A stretch of 64,000 bases of DNA from contig NZ_JAFBEX010000003.1 of assembly GCF_016908975.1 (NCBI RefSeq), positions 62,001-126,000 on the forward strand. The letters are read 5' to 3'. Source of the stretch: Neobacillus cucumis. GTDB taxonomy: Bacteria > Bacillota > Bacilli > Bacillales > Cytobacillaceae. The notes below the pieces were generated by a model. That model searched no databases. It saw only the letters and a list, made by a program, of their open reading frames with translations, and was not told the DNA's origin. Of the stretch, positions 53,619 through 63,928 are shown piece by piece (position 1 is the stretch's first letter; each line of letters starts with the position of its first letter). The translations under genes were made by a program, and so were the position numbers.

Positions 53619-54917
53619 TTAATAAATAGATGTGGTTGATTTTGATACATTTTCAAGGATTTCCTTCACCCGTTGCAGGAAGCGACCGGATATAAGTCCG
53701 TCCAATACCCTGTGATCTATTGACATACATAGGTTCACCATATCTCGAACTGCTATCATATTATTATTCATGACCACAGGACGCTTGACAATGGATTCTA
53801 CTTGGAGAATCGCTGCTTGCGGGTAATTAATAATCCCCATGGATTGAACAGAGCCAAATGAACCTGTATTGTTCACAGTGAATGTACCACCCTGCATATC
53901 TTCTGATTTCAGTTTTCCTGTCCTCACTTTTATAGCAAGTTCAGAAATTTCTCGGGCAATTCCTTTAATGGTTTTTTCATCTGCATTTTTAATGACAGGT
54001 ACGTAAAGAGCATCCTCTGTCGCAACCGCTATGGAAATGTTAATATCTTTCTTTTGAATAATTTTATCTCCAGCCCACATTGAATTAATTTGCGGGAATT
54101 CTTTTAAGCTTTGAGCCACGGCTTTGACAAAAAAAGCAAAGAAAGTTAAATTGAAACCCTCTTTTTTCTTAAATTCATCTTTCAAACTATTACGATATTC
54201 CACGAGATTGGTTACATCCACTTCGATCATTGTCCAGGCATGTGGAATCTCGTGTTTGCTTCGAAGCATATTTGACGCTATTGTTTTACGAACCCCTGTT
54301 AGTGGTATCTCGGTGTCACCAGCGAATGTAGGAACAAGCACTTGCCCGGTGGCAGGTCCTGGTACAGCAGTTGGTTGACTAGGTACAGTGTTTAAAACTT
54401 CTTGCATTTCTGGCCTTGAAACGGTTTCTTCCACTGTTTCAGCCGATGGTATTTGACCAGATTCAATTAATTTCAATAGATCTTTCCTTGTAATCCGACC
54501 ACCAGCACCTGTCCCTGAAACCTTGGTTAGATCAATCCCGTGTTCTTGAGACAGCTTAAGTACGGCAGGGGAGTAACGCGCTTTATTACTTTGATCCAAT
54601 TGCGTAGTAGGTTCTTCTTTACCAGCTGGTAGTGTATTAGAATGATCCGCAGCGAATGATTCCGTGGTTCCATCGGCATCGAGCTCTATCGTACATATCA
54701 CTTCTCCTACTGTTAACGTATCTCCTTCTTCTGCAATTAACTCTTTGATTACCCCTGTAAAAGAAGACGGGACTTCCGCATTTACCTTATCAGTCATAAC
54801 CTCGGCAAGGGGATCGTATTTATTTACCTTATCGCCAACAGCTACTAACCACTTGCTAATCGTACCTTCGGTTACACTTTCCCCTAACTGAGGCATTTTA
54901 ATTTGTTCAATTGCCAC
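53619..54917 (-). CDS. bkdB: Branched-chain 2-oxoacid dehydrogenase E2 (dihydrolipoyl transacylase)
   Basis: A 432-residue E2. Single lipoyl domain (1-78) with Lys44 in MTDKVNAE, peripheral subunit-binding domain near 113-150 (YSPAVLKLSQEHGIDLTKVSGTG), a Pro/Val-rich linker, and the acyltransferase domain ending with the catalytic motif DHRVLDG (His402, Asp406). It transfers branched acyl groups to CoA and is the core of the complex. Last gene of the bkd operon; 15 bases after bkdAB. Confidence 0.95.
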   Translation of the reverse strand: MAIEQIKMPQLGESVTEGTISKWLVAVGDKVNKYDPLAEVMTDKVNAEVPSSFTGVIKELIAEEGDTLTVGEVICTIELDADGTTESFAADHSNTLPAGKEEPTTQLDQSNKARYSPAVLKLSQEHGIDLTKVSGTGAGGRITRKDLLKLIESGQIPSAETVEETVSRPEMQEVLNTVPSQPTAVPGPATGQVLVPTFAGDTEIPLTGVRKTIASNMLRSKHEIPHAWTMIEVDVTNLVEYRNSLKDEFKKKEGFNLTFFAFFVKAVAQSLKEFPQINSMWAGDKIIQKKDINISIAVATEDALYVPVIKNADEKTIKGIAREISELAIKVRTGKLKSEDMQGGTFTVNNTGSFGSVQSMGIINYPQAAILQVESIVKRPVVMNNNMIAVRDMVNLCMSIDHRVLDGLISGRFLQRVKEILENVSKSTTSIY

Positions 54918-54932
54918 TAGTTCCTTACCTCC

Positions 54933-55916
54933 TTAAAATGCCGCAAGCTCTCGCATCGCTTTTTCAACTTTGTCCGGATTCACCATAAAGAATTTTTCCA
55001 TTGTTGGAGAATAAGGCATAGCCGGTACATCTGGTCCTGCGAGTCTCTTAATTGGAGCATCTAATTCAAATAAGCAATGTTCGGCAATGATCGCTGAAAC
55101 CTCACTTATGATGCTTCCTTCCTTATTATCTTCCGTAATAAGCAAGACCTTACCAGTTTTAGAAGCTGCTTCAATAATAGCCTCTTGATCTAACGGGTAG
55201 ACCGTTCGTAAATCAAGTATATGAACTGAAATTCCATCTTGGGCTAATTTTTCTGCCGCTTGTAGGGCAAAATGAACACATAACCCGTACGTAATAACTG
55301 TAATATCTTCACCTTCACGTTTAACGTCAGCCTTCCCTATCGGTAAAGTATAGTCATCTGTAGGGACCTCACCCTTAATTAAACGATAGGCCCGTTTATG
55401 TTCAAAGAAAAGAACAGGGTCAGGGTCACGAATGGCCGCTTTTAATAAGCCTTTGGCATCGTATGGTGTGGAAGGCATAACGATTTTTAGCCCAGGTTGA
55501 TTGGCAAAAACCGCTTCAACTGATTGGGAGTGATAGAGCGCTCCATGTACCCCGCCTCCATATGGTGCACGGATGACAATCGGACAGCTCCAATCATTAT
55601 TTGATCGATAGCGAATTTTTGCAGCTTCAGAAATAATTTGGTTGACAGCCGGCATAATAAAATCAGCAAATTGCATCTCTGCAATTGGACGCATCCCATA
55701 CATTGCCGCCCCAATTCCTACCCCTGCAATAGCTGACTCAGCTAGTGGAGTATCAATGACCCGTTCTTCGCCAAACTGTTCATATAAACCTTGTGTTGCT
55801 TTAAATACACCGCCTTTTACCCCTACATCTTCACCCAGAATAAATACTTTAGGATCTCGTTCCATTTCTTCACGCATTGCCATTGTGATTGAATCAATAT
55901 ATGAAATAATTGCCAT
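54933..55916 (-). CDS. bkdAB: Branched-chain 2-oxoacid dehydrogenase E1 beta subunit
   Basis: A 327-residue transketolase-like subunit: ISYIDSITMAMREEMERD, FILGEDVGVKGGVFKAT, DTPLAESAIAGVGIGAAMYGMRP, and the C-terminal ILDLRTVYPLDQEAI and RLAGPDVPAMPY segments. With BkdAA it forms the thiamine-diphosphate E1 that decarboxylates the 2-oxo acids of Leu, Ile and Val. 12 bases after bkdAA and 15 before bkdB. Confidence 0.95.
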   Translation of the reverse strand: MAIISYIDSITMAMREEMERDPKVFILGEDVGVKGGVFKATQGLYEQFGEERVIDTPLAESAIAGVGIGAAMYGMRPIAEMQFADFIMPAVNQIISEAAKIRYRSNNDWSCPIVIRAPYGGGVHGALYHSQSVEAVFANQPGLKIVMPSTPYDAKGLLKAAIRDPDPVLFFEHKRAYRLIKGEVPTDDYTLPIGKADVKREGEDITVITYGLCVHFALQAAEKLAQDGISVHILDLRTVYPLDQEAIIEAASKTGKVLLITEDNKEGSIISEVSAIIAEHCLFELDAPIKRLAGPDVPAMPYSPTMEKFFMVNPDKVEKAMRELAAF

Positions 55917-55928
55917 TTTACGTCCCCC

Positions 55929-56930
55929 TTACTCTTCCGTTTCCGCATATACATATTTCAATGCATCTTCTGGTGCAGAATAAGGAGCATTTTCTGCGTA
56001 ATCTGTTGCCTCATTCACCAGCTTCATTACACGTTCATTAATTTCATTTTCCAGTTCATCATTCATGACACCTGTTTCCTTCAGGTACGCTCCAAAGGTA
56101 ATAATCGGATCCTCCGTTTTTGCTTTTGCCACTTCATCCGGTGCCCGATAAGTACGATCATCATCATCCGAAGAATGTGGCGTAAGCCTATAAGACACTG
56201 TTTCGACTAAAGTTGGGCCTTCACCGCGCCTTCCTCGGTCAGCAGCCTCTTTTACAGCTTTATACACGTCTAAAGGATCATTGCCATCCACCGTAACACC
56301 TGGCATACCATATCCAATCGCACGGTCTGAAACCTTCTCACATGCTAATTGTTTCTCAATGGGTACTGAAATCGCATATTTATTATTTTCACACATGAAG
56401 ATAACCGGGAGTTTATGCACTCCTGCAAAATTTGCTCCCTCGTGAAAATCACCTTGGTTAGATGATCCTTCTCCAAAGGTAACGAATGTCACTAGATTTT
56501 TCCTAACCATCTTTCCTGCCAGCGCAATTCCTACGGCGTGAGGAACTTGTGTCGTAACGGGTGATGACCCGGTTACGATTCTATTTTTCTTTTGTCCAAA
56601 ATGTCCAGGCATTTGCCTGCTCCCCGAATTGGGGTCCTCCGCCTTTGCAAAACCCGAAAGCATCAATTCTTTTGGTGTCATTCCAAAAGTTAATACAACC
56701 CCCATGTCACGGTAATAGGGGAGTACATAATCTTTTTCACGGTCAAGCGCAAAAGCAGCTCCTACCTGTGCGGCTTCCTGCCCCTGACAGGAAACAACGA
56801 ATGCTATTTTCCCTGCTCGATTTAACAGCCACATCCGCTCATCAATGCGCCTTGCCAGAAGCATTGTTTCATACATCTCCAATACCTTTTGGTCGCTTAA
56901 ACCTAACTTATCATGACGATTTTCTGTCAT
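55929..56930 (-). CDS. bkdAA: Branched-chain 2-oxoacid dehydrogenase E1 alpha subunit
   Basis: A 333-residue E1 alpha. The thiamine diphosphate motif begins GEGSSNQGDFHEGANFA and ends CENNKYAI (about residues 150-182), and the phosphorylation-loop region YRLTPHSSDDDDRTYR follows. Carries ARRIDERMWLLNRAGK near the N-terminus as in other bacterial E1 alpha. Lies in lpdV-bkdAA-bkdAB-bkdB, the standard order in Bacillus. Confidence 0.95.
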   Translation of the reverse strand: MTENRHDKLGLSDQKVLEMYETMLLARRIDERMWLLNRAGKIAFVVSCQGQEAAQVGAAFALDREKDYVLPYYRDMGVVLTFGMTPKELMLSGFAKAEDPNSGSRQMPGHFGQKKNRIVTGSSPVTTQVPHAVGIALAGKMVRKNLVTFVTFGEGSSNQGDFHEGANFAGVHKLPVIFMCENNKYAISVPIEKQLACEKVSDRAIGYGMPGVTVDGNDPLDVYKAVKEAADRGRRGEGPTLVETVSYRLTPHSSDDDDRTYRAPDEVAKAKTEDPIITFGAYLKETGVMNDELENEINERVMKLVNEATDYAENAPYSAPEDALKYVYAETEE

Positions 56931-56995
56931 TAATACATTACCTCCAGTTGTTCAAATAGACACGAACACAAATTAAAACATGAAATTTTTAATTT

Positions 56996-58417
56996 TTATG
57001 AATGAATTGCTTTTCCGTCAACCGCTAGTGCCGCTTCTCCAATGGCCTCTGTTAAGGTTGGATGCGGATGAATGGTATGAGCAATTTCCCAAGGTGTTGC
57101 ATCTAATACCATCGCAAGCCCTGCCTCTGTGATCATATCTGTTACATGCGGACCAATCATATGGACCCCTAGAATATCATCAGTCTCAGAATCAGCTACA
57201 ATTTTCACAAAACCATCTGATTCGCCAAATACAAGGGCTTTTCCGATTGCCCGAAAAGAAAACTTACCTATTTTTACTTTATGCCCATTTTCTCTAGCCT
57301 GCTCCTCGGTTATTCCAACACTTGATACCTCAGGATTACTATAGATACATCTTGATACTAAACGATAATCCATTGGTGATGGTTTTCCCCCCGCAATATG
57401 TTCTACAGCTAAAATCCCCTCATGTGATGCTACATGTGCAAGTTGTAAACCGCCAATAACGTCGCCAATCGCATAAATATGGGATTCCTTTGTTTGGTAA
57501 AAATCGTTTGTTACAATAAAGCCCTTTTCAATTTGAATCTCAGTATTCTCAAGTCCAATTCCCTCTATATTGGCTTGGCGGCCAACCGAGACTAAGAGTT
57601 TTTCAGCTTTAAATTGTTTCAGTACTCCCTTAACTTCCGCTGAAATATGAACCTCTTGATCCTTTATAATTGTCTCAGGGAGGACCTTTGCACTCGTAAT
57701 GAGATTGATCCCTTTCTTTTTCATTACACGCTGCATTTCTTTTGAAATTTCTTTATCTTCGGTTGGGATGATTCGGTCTGCAAACTCGATAACAGTAACT
57801 TCTACTCCAAAATCTGACAGCATGGAAGCCCATTCGATTCCAATTACACCGCCGCCAACAATAATAATGGATTTGGGCAAAGCCGAAAGCTGTAAGGCTT
57901 CATCCGAAGAAAGGACGAATTTGCCATCTATTTCTAACCCAGGAAGTGTTCTTGGTCTTGATCCAGTAGACACGATCACATTTTTAGGAATTAACATTTC
58001 GTTTTCTGTTCCGTTATTCATCTCAACTGAAATCGTACCTGGTATTGGTGAAAATATCGATGGTCCAAGAATTCTGCCAATTCCTTCATAAACATCAATC
58101 TTTCCTTGCTTCATTAGATGTTGGACACCCTTATGTAATTGATCAATAATTTTATTTTTTCTCGCTTGAACTTTACCAAAATCTAATGAAACATCACCAG
58201 TTATTACACCAAATTCGGCACCCTGCTTTGTTGTTGCAAATACTTCAGCACTTCTAAGTAAGGCCTTGCTTGGAATACAGCCCTTATGCAGGCAGGTACC
58301 GCCTAATTTTTCTTTTTCTACAATGGCTGTTTTTAAGCCAAGTTGTGAAGCGCGAATAGCTGCCACATAGCCGCCAGTTCCACCTCCAAGAATGACCAAA
58401 TCATATTCTTGTGCCAC
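56996..58417 (-). CDS. lpdV: Dihydrolipoyl dehydrogenase (E3) of the BKD complex
   Basis: A 473-residue flavoprotein. FAD site LVILGGGTGGYVAAIRA, redox disulfide in GGTCLHKGCIPSK (Cys42, Cys47), NAD site SIIIVGGGVIGIEWASM, AIGDVIGGLQLAHVASHEG, and the C-terminal catalytic pair in HPHPTLTEAIGE. It reoxidises dihydrolipoamide on BkdB. The upstream gene is buk and the downstream gene bkdAA, fitting a complex-specific E3 rather than the pyruvate dehydrogenase one. Confidence 0.95.
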   Translation of the reverse strand: MAQEYDLVILGGGTGGYVAAIRASQLGLKTAIVEKEKLGGTCLHKGCIPSKALLRSAEVFATTKQGAEFGVITGDVSLDFGKVQARKNKIIDQLHKGVQHLMKQGKIDVYEGIGRILGPSIFSPIPGTISVEMNNGTENEMLIPKNVIVSTGSRPRTLPGLEIDGKFVLSSDEALQLSALPKSIIIVGGGVIGIEWASMLSDFGVEVTVIEFADRIIPTEDKEISKEMQRVMKKKGINLITSAKVLPETIIKDQEVHISAEVKGVLKQFKAEKLLVSVGRQANIEGIGLENTEIQIEKGFIVTNDFYQTKESHIYAIGDVIGGLQLAHVASHEGILAVEHIAGGKPSPMDYRLVSRCIYSNPEVSSVGITEEQARENGHKVKIGKFSFRAIGKALVFGESDGFVKIVADSETDDILGVHMIGPHVTDMITEAGLAMVLDATPWEIAHTIHPHPTLTEAIGEAALAVDGKAIHS

Positions 58418-58439
58418 TTAAATGTCCTCCCCATTTACC

Positions 58440-59543
58440 TTAAATTTTTAAAGGATGAAAATTACCTGGATATACCTTTACATCCTCTTCACCTCGTAAA
58501 ACCCGAAGTGCTCCTTCCGCCAAGGCCTGAAGTTCATTTTCTCCTGGCTGAACAAATACATCCGCAATCCAATTAATCCGATCACTGATTAATTTCACAA
58601 ATTCATCTCCATATGCGAGTCCACCAGTTAAGACAATAGCATCCACCCTGCCTGAAAGGACAGCACTGCAAGCTCCAATCTCCTTTGCAACTTGATAGGC
58701 CATTGCCTCATAAATGAGCTTTGCTTCCTTGTCACCTGCGGCAATCCTCTTTGCGATTAATTCTGCATCGTTTGTACCAAGATAGCCAACTAGCCCACCT
58801 TGTCCCACGAGTTTCTTCATCATTTCTTCCCGATAATAGTCACCTGAATAACAGAGAGCAATTAAATCCCCTGCTGGCACCGTACCGGCACGTTCAGGAC
58901 TAAATGGACCATCTCCATGAAGACCATTGTTCACATCAACAACTTTGCCTTGCTTGTGAACACCAACAGTAATACCGCCACCCATATGGGCTACAATTAA
59001 ATTTAGTTCACTGTATTCTTTTCCAAGATCCCTTGCTACTCTTCTAGCAACCGCTTTTTGATTTAAGGCATGAAAGATACTTTTTCTTTCAATTAAGGAA
59101 AAACCAGAAATTCTTGCAATGGGCTCAAGTTCATCAACAACCACTGGATCGACTATATAAGCAGGAATATTTAAACCTGAAGCAATCTCGTAAGCTAAAA
59201 TACCACCTAAATTTGATGCATGCTGTCCTGCATAACCAGATTTTAAGTCTTCTAGCATAAGGTCATTGACTTCGTATGTTCCTCCTTCAATTGGACGAAG
59301 CAGACCGCCACGACCACAAACAGCGGATAATTTCGAGATATTTATTCCTTCATTATCCAGTGTTTCCAAAATAGTCGTTTTTCTAAATGAATATTGGTCA
59401 ATAATATTTGTAAATGTATTCAAAATTTCCGCATGATGGCGGATTGTTTTTTCAAAAATCGAAACTTCCTTCTCAAATACGCCAATTTTAGTGGATGTTG
59501 ATCCTGGGTTGATAATTAGAATTCGCTCTCTATTCTCTGGCAA
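58440..59543 (-). CDS. buk: Butyrate (branched-chain acid) kinase
   Basis: A 367-residue acetokinase-family enzyme. The N-terminal [55 protein letters not shown] and the [15 protein letters not shown] segments are diagnostic. It converts acyl-phosphate plus ADP to acid plus ATP, after Ptb. TTG at 59543 is 8 bases after GGAGG; the frame continues to a GTG at 59558 that overlaps the ribosome site. A stable hairpin (59576-59616) precedes it, separating it from bcd. Confidence 0.93.
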   Translation of the reverse strand: MPENRERILIINPGSTSTKIGVFEKEVSIFEKTIRHHAEILNTFTNIIDQYSFRKTTILETLDNEGINISKLSAVCGRGGLLRPIEGGTYEVNDLMLEDLKSGYAGQHASNLGGILAYEIASGLNIPAYIVDPVVVDELEPIARISGFSLIERKSIFHALNQKAVARRVARDLGKEYSELNLIVAHMGGGITVGVHKQGKVVDVNNGLHGDGPFSPERAGTVPAGDLIALCYSGDYYREEMMKKLVGQGGLVGYLGTNDAELIAKRIAAGDKEAKLIYEAMAYQVAKEIGACSAVLSGRVDAIVLTGGLAYGDEFVKLISDRINWIADVFVQPGENELQALAEGALRVLRGEEDVKVYPGNFHPLKI

Positions 59544-59575
59544 CGTCAAAACCTCCACTTAAAAACATCTTTTTA

Positions 59576-59616
59576 AAGGCAAATGCGCTGAATTCGAATT
59601 CAGCGCTCTTGCCTTG
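59576..59616 (-). other. Stable hairpin in the bcd-buk intergenic region
   Basis: Outer arms AAGGCAA/TTGCCTT and a perfect inner palindrome GCGCTGAATTC/GAATTCAGCGC, separated by a 2-base mismatch on each side. It is followed on the minus strand by TTTAAAAAG, so only a weak terminator at best. Within an operon it may partly stop or stabilise transcripts. Confidence 0.7.
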
Positions 59617-59688
59617 ACAATCGCTTATCCCTTTTAAAAATTCAGGATTGGTTCACTAAGCTCGATGACACTTACTAGAAGTCGTTTT

Positions 59689-60792
59689 TTATCTTGAGAT
59701 TCGATGGCTTAAGATATGATGGCCGTTTTGCAGGAACTGGCTTCTAGAATTACGAATTCTGGCTATTCTTTCTTCTGCCATTCTATCTGCTGCAACATAT
59801 GTTGGAATACCATCTCGTTTCGAAATTTCAATAACCTTCTCAATGGTTGTATAAAGCTGTTCAACTTTTTTCATTGCGCGTTCTTGATTATATCCATAAA
59901 GCTCATCTGCCACGTTAATGACGCCACCTGCGTTTATAACGTAATCTGGAGCATAAACAATCCCCATCTCGTGAATGATATCTCCATGCCGAGCATCTTT
60001 CAATTGGTTATTAGCAGAACCAGCAATTACTTTTGCCTTCAATTGAGGGATTGTGTCATCATTTATGGTTGCCCCTAATGCGCAAGGTGCATAGATGTCA
60101 CACTCAACCCCATAAATCTCATGAGGATCCACTGCACGGGCGCCAAATGCTTTAACAGCACGATAAACCGCTTCTTTATTGATATCTGTTACAATCAGCT
60201 GAGCTCCTTCTTTATGAAGATATTCGCAAAGAGTAAAGGCCACATTTCCAACACCTTGAACTGCAACTACTTTTCCTTCAAGTGAATCTGTTCCAAAGGC
60301 TTCCTTCGCAGCTGCTTTCATTCCGCGATAAACCCCAAACGCAGTGACAGGTGATGGATTTCCAGAAGAACCAAACGCTGGAGAAATACCTGTCACAAAA
60401 TCGGTCTCTTCATGAATGATATCCATATCGGCCACGGTTGTCCCTACATCTTCGGCTGTAATATATCGACCATTTAAGCCTTGTACGTAACGACCAAAGG
60501 CCCTGAATAAAGCTTCATTTTTGTCTTTCCGGGGATCGCCTATAATAACTGTTTTTCCTCCCCCAAGATTTAAGCCTGCGGCTGCATTTTTATAAGTCAT
60601 TCCTCTTGCAAGGCGAAGGGCATCTTCAATAGCCGCCTCTTCGGTTGCATATGTCCACATCCGGGTACCACCTAATGCTGGACCAAGTGTTGTATCATGA
60701 ATAGCAATAATTGCTTTTAAACCGGACTGTTTATCTTGACAAAATACTAATTGTTCATAATCATAGTTCTCCAAGTACTTGAAGATTTCCAT
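59689..60792 (-). CDS. bcd: Leucine dehydrogenase
   Basis: A 367-residue amino acid dehydrogenase of the Glu/Leu/Phe/Val family, oxidatively deaminating branched-chain amino acids with NAD. Catalytic lysines are Lys68 ([10 protein letters not shown]) and Lys80 (NLGGGKTVI); the nucleotide site is [17 protein letters not shown]. It supplies 2-oxo acids to the BKD complex. Second gene of the operon, 29 bases after ptb, with a hairpin behind it. Confidence 0.95.
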   Translation of the reverse strand: MEIFKYLENYDYEQLVFCQDKQSGLKAIIAIHDTTLGPALGGTRMWTYATEEAAIEDALRLARGMTYKNAAAGLNLGGGKTVIIGDPRKDKNEALFRAFGRYVQGLNGRYITAEDVGTTVADMDIIHEETDFVTGISPAFGSSGNPSPVTAFGVYRGMKAAAKEAFGTDSLEGKVVAVQGVGNVAFTLCEYLHKEGAQLIVTDINKEAVYRAVKAFGARAVDPHEIYGVECDIYAPCALGATINDDTIPQLKAKVIAGSANNQLKDARHGDIIHEMGIVYAPDYVINAGGVINVADELYGYNQERAMKKVEQLYTTIEKVIEISKRDGIPTYVAADRMAEERIARIRNSRSQFLQNGHHILSHRISR

Positions 60793-60821
60793 GTTTGTTT
60801 CCTCCTCAAAGGGTAAAAAAT

Positions 60822-61727
60822 CTATTTATTTACACAGCATAATGCTAACGCTAAAGAATAAAGCTTGCTTTCAGCTGTATCTGATCTGGATGTTAGAACA
60901 ATAGGGGCATTAGCTCCAGCAAGTACAGCTCCAACACTAGCTTTAGCAAAGTAAATTAACGATTTATATAAAACATTCCCAACCTCGATGGAAGGCACGA
61001 GTAATATATCGGCATTACCGGCCACATCACTTACTATGCCCTTGTGTTTAGCAGCTAGTTCTGAAATGGCATTATCGAGTCCAAGAGGTCCATCAACGAT
61101 GCAGTCAACTATTTGTCCTCGTTTATTCATCATTGCTAGCGCGGCAGCATCAAGAGTAGCCTGCATGTTGGGATTAACTGCTTCAACTGCAGCAATTACA
61201 GCTACCTTGGGAATTGCTATCCCAACTGACTTTGCAAGTGTAACGGCATTATTTATAATGCTTACTTTTTGTTCTAGATTAGGGGCAATGTTCATGGCTG
61301 CATCAGTAATTAAGATGAATCGGTCAAATTCAGGAATTTCAAAACAGGCAGTATGTGACAGTACATTGCCAGTTCTAAGTCCATAATCTTTATTTAATAC
61401 AGCCTTTAATAAAATATTGGTTGGGATATTTCCTTTCATTAAAACATCTGCTTGCCTATTTGAAACAGCTTGAACAGCCGTTTCTGCAGCAGAAGTAACA
61501 GAGTCTGCATGAACAATTTTTAATTTATTATTATTCAATAGCTCTTGTTTTTGCAATTTAATTAGTGAAATGATTTTTTCACGATCACCGAAGAGGATAA
61601 ATTCAGCTAGATCGCGATTTAATGCATCTATTACGGCCTCAATGACTTCAGCGGTTTCTGCTGCAGCAACAGCAACTGTATAAAGGCCTTTACTGTTTGC
61701 TTTTTCAAGTAGCGAGTCAAGTAGCAA
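60822..61727 (-). CDS. ptb: Phosphate butyryltransferase
   Basis: A 301-residue phosphotransacylase converting branched acyl-CoA plus phosphate to acyl-phosphate plus CoA. Motifs: [62 protein letters not shown] and [28 protein letters not shown] start at 61727 is about 11 bases after AAGGG. First gene of the bkd operon, with a sigma-54 promoter at 61769-61786 directly upstream. Confidence 0.94.
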   Translation of the reverse strand: MLLDSLLEKANSKGLYTVAVAAAETAEVIEAVIDALNRDLAEFILFGDREKIISLIKLQKQELLNNNKLKIVHADSVTSAAETAVQAVSNRQADVLMKGNIPTNILLKAVLNKDYGLRTGNVLSHTACFEIPEFDRFILITDAAMNIAPNLEQKVSIINNAVTLAKSVGIAIPKVAVIAAVEAVNPNMQATLDAAALAMMNKRGQIVDCIVDGPLGLDNAISELAAKHKGIVSDVAGNADILLVPSIEVGNVLYKSLIYFAKASVGAVLAGANAPIVLTSRSDTAESKLYSLALALCCVNK

Positions 61728-61768
61728 GCAGTCATCAACCCTTTCTCTCTATTCCCTCACAATAAAAC

Positions 61769-61786
61769 ATGCAAGTTTTATGCCAA
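61769..61786 (-). promoter_or_regulatory. Sigma-54 promoter of the bkd operon
   Basis: On the minus strand TTGGCAT-AAAAC-TTGCAT, i.e. -24 GG and -12 GC with the correct spacing of the sigma-54 (SigL) consensus TTGGCACN5TTGCW. It is 42 bases upstream of the ptb start and directly downstream of bkdR, whose product is a sigma-54 activator. This matches the known SigL/BkdR control of the B. subtilis operon. Confidence 0.88.
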
Positions 61787-61827
61787 TGATTTTATATGTA
61801 CACAATTGATTTTACTGAACAAAACAG

Positions 61828-61860
61828 TGCAATAAATTTCAGATACTGAAATTTATTGCA
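61828..61860. promoter_or_regulatory. 33-bp palindrome, possible BkdR upstream activating site
   Basis: Perfect 15-bp arms TGCAATAAATTTCAG/CTGAAATTTATTGCA around ATA. It overlaps the bkdR stop (61853-61855). Its centre is about 86 bases upstream of the predicted ptb transcription start, a normal distance for an enhancer-type site of a sigma-54 activator. No long T run follows it, so it is a poor intrinsic terminator, though that role is not excluded. Confidence 0.55.
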
Positions 61861-63928
61861 TGCCGTTTTTTTCAAGATTGAATTTTTCTAGCTTATAATA
61901 AAGGTTTCGAACTGATAACCCCAGTGTTTTTGCAGTTAATGTTTTATTCCCATTCAACCTATTCAGCGTTTCCTGAATAATCTTAGCTTCGAATTCCTCT
62001 AGCATTTCAGGCAATGTCTTTGCTAAAGAATGATTTTCATTAGAATTACCTAAAGAAGAAACATTTCGGCTATTTATATTTCGTAACTCAGGAAGATGGT
62101 GAACATTAATTAAGGTTTCATTATACTTCATAAAAATAATAGCCCTGCCAAGGATATTTTCTAATTCTCTCACATTCCCCGGCCAGTCATAGATTATTAA
62201 TTGAGCCAATGCCTCTTCGGTTACCCCTTCGACGTTTCTTCCATAATCCCGATTAATCTTTTCAATTAACCGCCTGCATAAAATTGGGATTTCCTCTTTA
62301 CGTTTTCTAAGAGGTGGAATTTGAATAGGCATGCGATTTAATCGGTAATATAAGTCTTCCCTAAACGAACCGATGGCAATACCCTTTTCCAAATTGACAT
62401 TTGTTGCAGCAATGATTCTTACATTTATGTTAATTGGCTTCGTTCCGCCTACACGTATGATTTCACTTTCCTGTAAAACCCTTAGGAGTTTTGCTTGAGT
62501 ATTGGCCGACAATTCACCTATCTCGTCTAAAAAGATACTGCCATTGTTAGCCTCCTCAAACAGTCCACGCTTACCTCCCCTAATGGCACCTGAAAAAGCT
62601 CCTTCCTCATAACCAAATAATTCACTCTCTAGTAAGGATTCTGAAATGGCTGCACAATTTACTCGAATAAACTTGTTATATTTCCGGTCACTAGCATTGT
62701 GGATCGCGTGGGCAAATAACTCTTTCCCCGTACCTGATTCCCCCCGAAGGAGCACAGTTGCTGGGGTTTTCGCTCCGAGCTTTGCCTGTTCAATTGCAAT
62801 CACCATTTCCTCCGAACGTCCAATAATATCTTCGAATGTGTACTTCGCTTCAAGGTTTCGGATAATTTGTCTCGCTCGGTTCAATTCTCTGCTTAATGAT
62901 TTCATTTCTGACATATCGTGAATAACACCCACACTGCCTTTTAATTTTCCCTTTACAATAATGGGAGCTACATTAACAATTACTTCCTTTTTGTTAGGCC
63001 CTAATCTCATAGGTACACCTCGGACAGCCCTTCTAGTCTGCAAGACCTTCATATGCATGCTTTCTCCCTCAGATATATCTGCAGTGGCTGGGTGCCCAAT
63101 TACCTGTTCTTGTGTAAGTCCAGTCAACCGGGTGTAGGCTGGATTAATAAGGATACCGCGCCCATTTTCATCAACAACGGAAATAGCATCATCACTCGAA
63201 TGAATAATCGCCTGAAGCATTGTTTGAATTTCCTTTAAATCTGTAATCTCCTCTGCTAAATTAACGACTTCTGTAATGTCTTTAAAGACAGCAAATGCCC
63301 CCATTAAGGTTCCATTTTCCTCTAAGATTGGAATGCGGGTAGTAATAATTTTCCGACCATTTTTCAAAACCATTTCCTGATTAGACTCTATCCTTCTTGT
63401 CTTCAGAATGAGTAAAAGCCGGCTAGTGGGAATCACTTCGAGCACTTCTTTTCCGATTGCCTGTTCTTTTGATACATCCATGATTTCTTCTGCTCTTTTA
63501 TTAAAAAGGATGACTTTTCCTTGCCGATCTATCACGACCATTCCATCATTAGTCGCATTAAAAATGAGTTCCTGCTTGTAGGAATCATTCTTGAGTTTTA
63601 TCACCAGCTCTTCCTTTTCCTCCATGAGTTTTGCGACTAAAAAAGCCACACTTCCCGGAATTAATACTGTTTTTCTGTTTTTAGCATTGCGAATGGCCTG
63701 AAAAACTTCATCGTCACCAGTTACGTCAATAATGATATCGATTTCCTCATTAAGAAACGGCTTCCAGCATGTCCCTGTTTTTATTCCCTCTTTCCGCGAG
63801 AGGATGAATCCCGGAGCATTTTCGTTTCTATCAATAACTACTTGGACTTTAAGTACTTCGGATTCTTTTAATATTTTTAAGATTGCCGTTCCACCTTTTC
63901 CAGCTCCAACAATCATAATGTTTTGCAT
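61853..63928 (-). CDS. bkdR: Sigma-54-dependent transcriptional activator BkdR
   Basis: A 691-residue enhancer-binding protein. An N-terminal Rossmann-like domain ([16 protein letters not shown], residues 4-19, to about 100) is followed by two PAS domains (about 115-225 and 235-345), an AAA+ domain with Walker [16 protein letters not shown] near 395-409, a GAFSGA sigma-54 contact loop near 444 (Ser in place of the usual Thr of GAFTGA), Walker B FLDEIGEL, and a C-terminal Fis-type helix-turn-helix ([23 protein letters not shown]). It activates the adjacent operon with SigL; branched-chain amino acids are the likely signal. Confidence 0.94.
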   Translation of the reverse strand: MQNIMIVGAGKGGTAILKILKESEVLKVQVVIDRNENAPGFILSRKEGIKTGTCWKPFLNEEIDIIIDVTGDDEVFQAIRNAKNRKTVLIPGSVAFLVAKLMEEKEELVIKLKNDSYKQELIFNATNDGMVVIDRQGKVILFNKRAEEIMDVSKEQAIGKEVLEVIPTSRLLLILKTRRIESNQEMVLKNGRKIITTRIPILEENGTLMGAFAVFKDITEVVNLAEEITDLKEIQTMLQAIIHSSDDAISVVDENGRGILINPAYTRLTGLTQEQVIGHPATADISEGESMHMKVLQTRRAVRGVPMRLGPNKKEVIVNVAPIIVKGKLKGSVGVIHDMSEMKSLSRELNRARQIIRNLEAKYTFEDIIGRSEEMVIAIEQAKLGAKTPATVLLRGESGTGKELFAHAIHNASDRKYNKFIRVNCAAISESLLESELFGYEEGAFSGAIRGGKRGLFEEANNGSIFLDEIGELSANTQAKLLRVLQESEIIRVGGTKPININVRIIAATNVNLEKGIAIGSFREDLYYRLNRMPIQIPPLRKRKEEIPILCRRLIEKINRDYGRNVEGVTEEALAQLIIYDWPGNVRELENILGRAIIFMKYNETLINVHHLPELRNINSRNVSSLGNSNENHSLAKTLPEMLEEFEAKIIQETLNRLNGNKTLTAKTLGLSVRNLYYKLEKFNLEKNGMQ

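Noticed and set aside
61828-61860. Simple intrinsic terminator for bkdR
   Set aside because: Arms are perfect but no adequate T run follows on the minus strand, and the position suits an activator site better; kept as a regulatory candidate instead.
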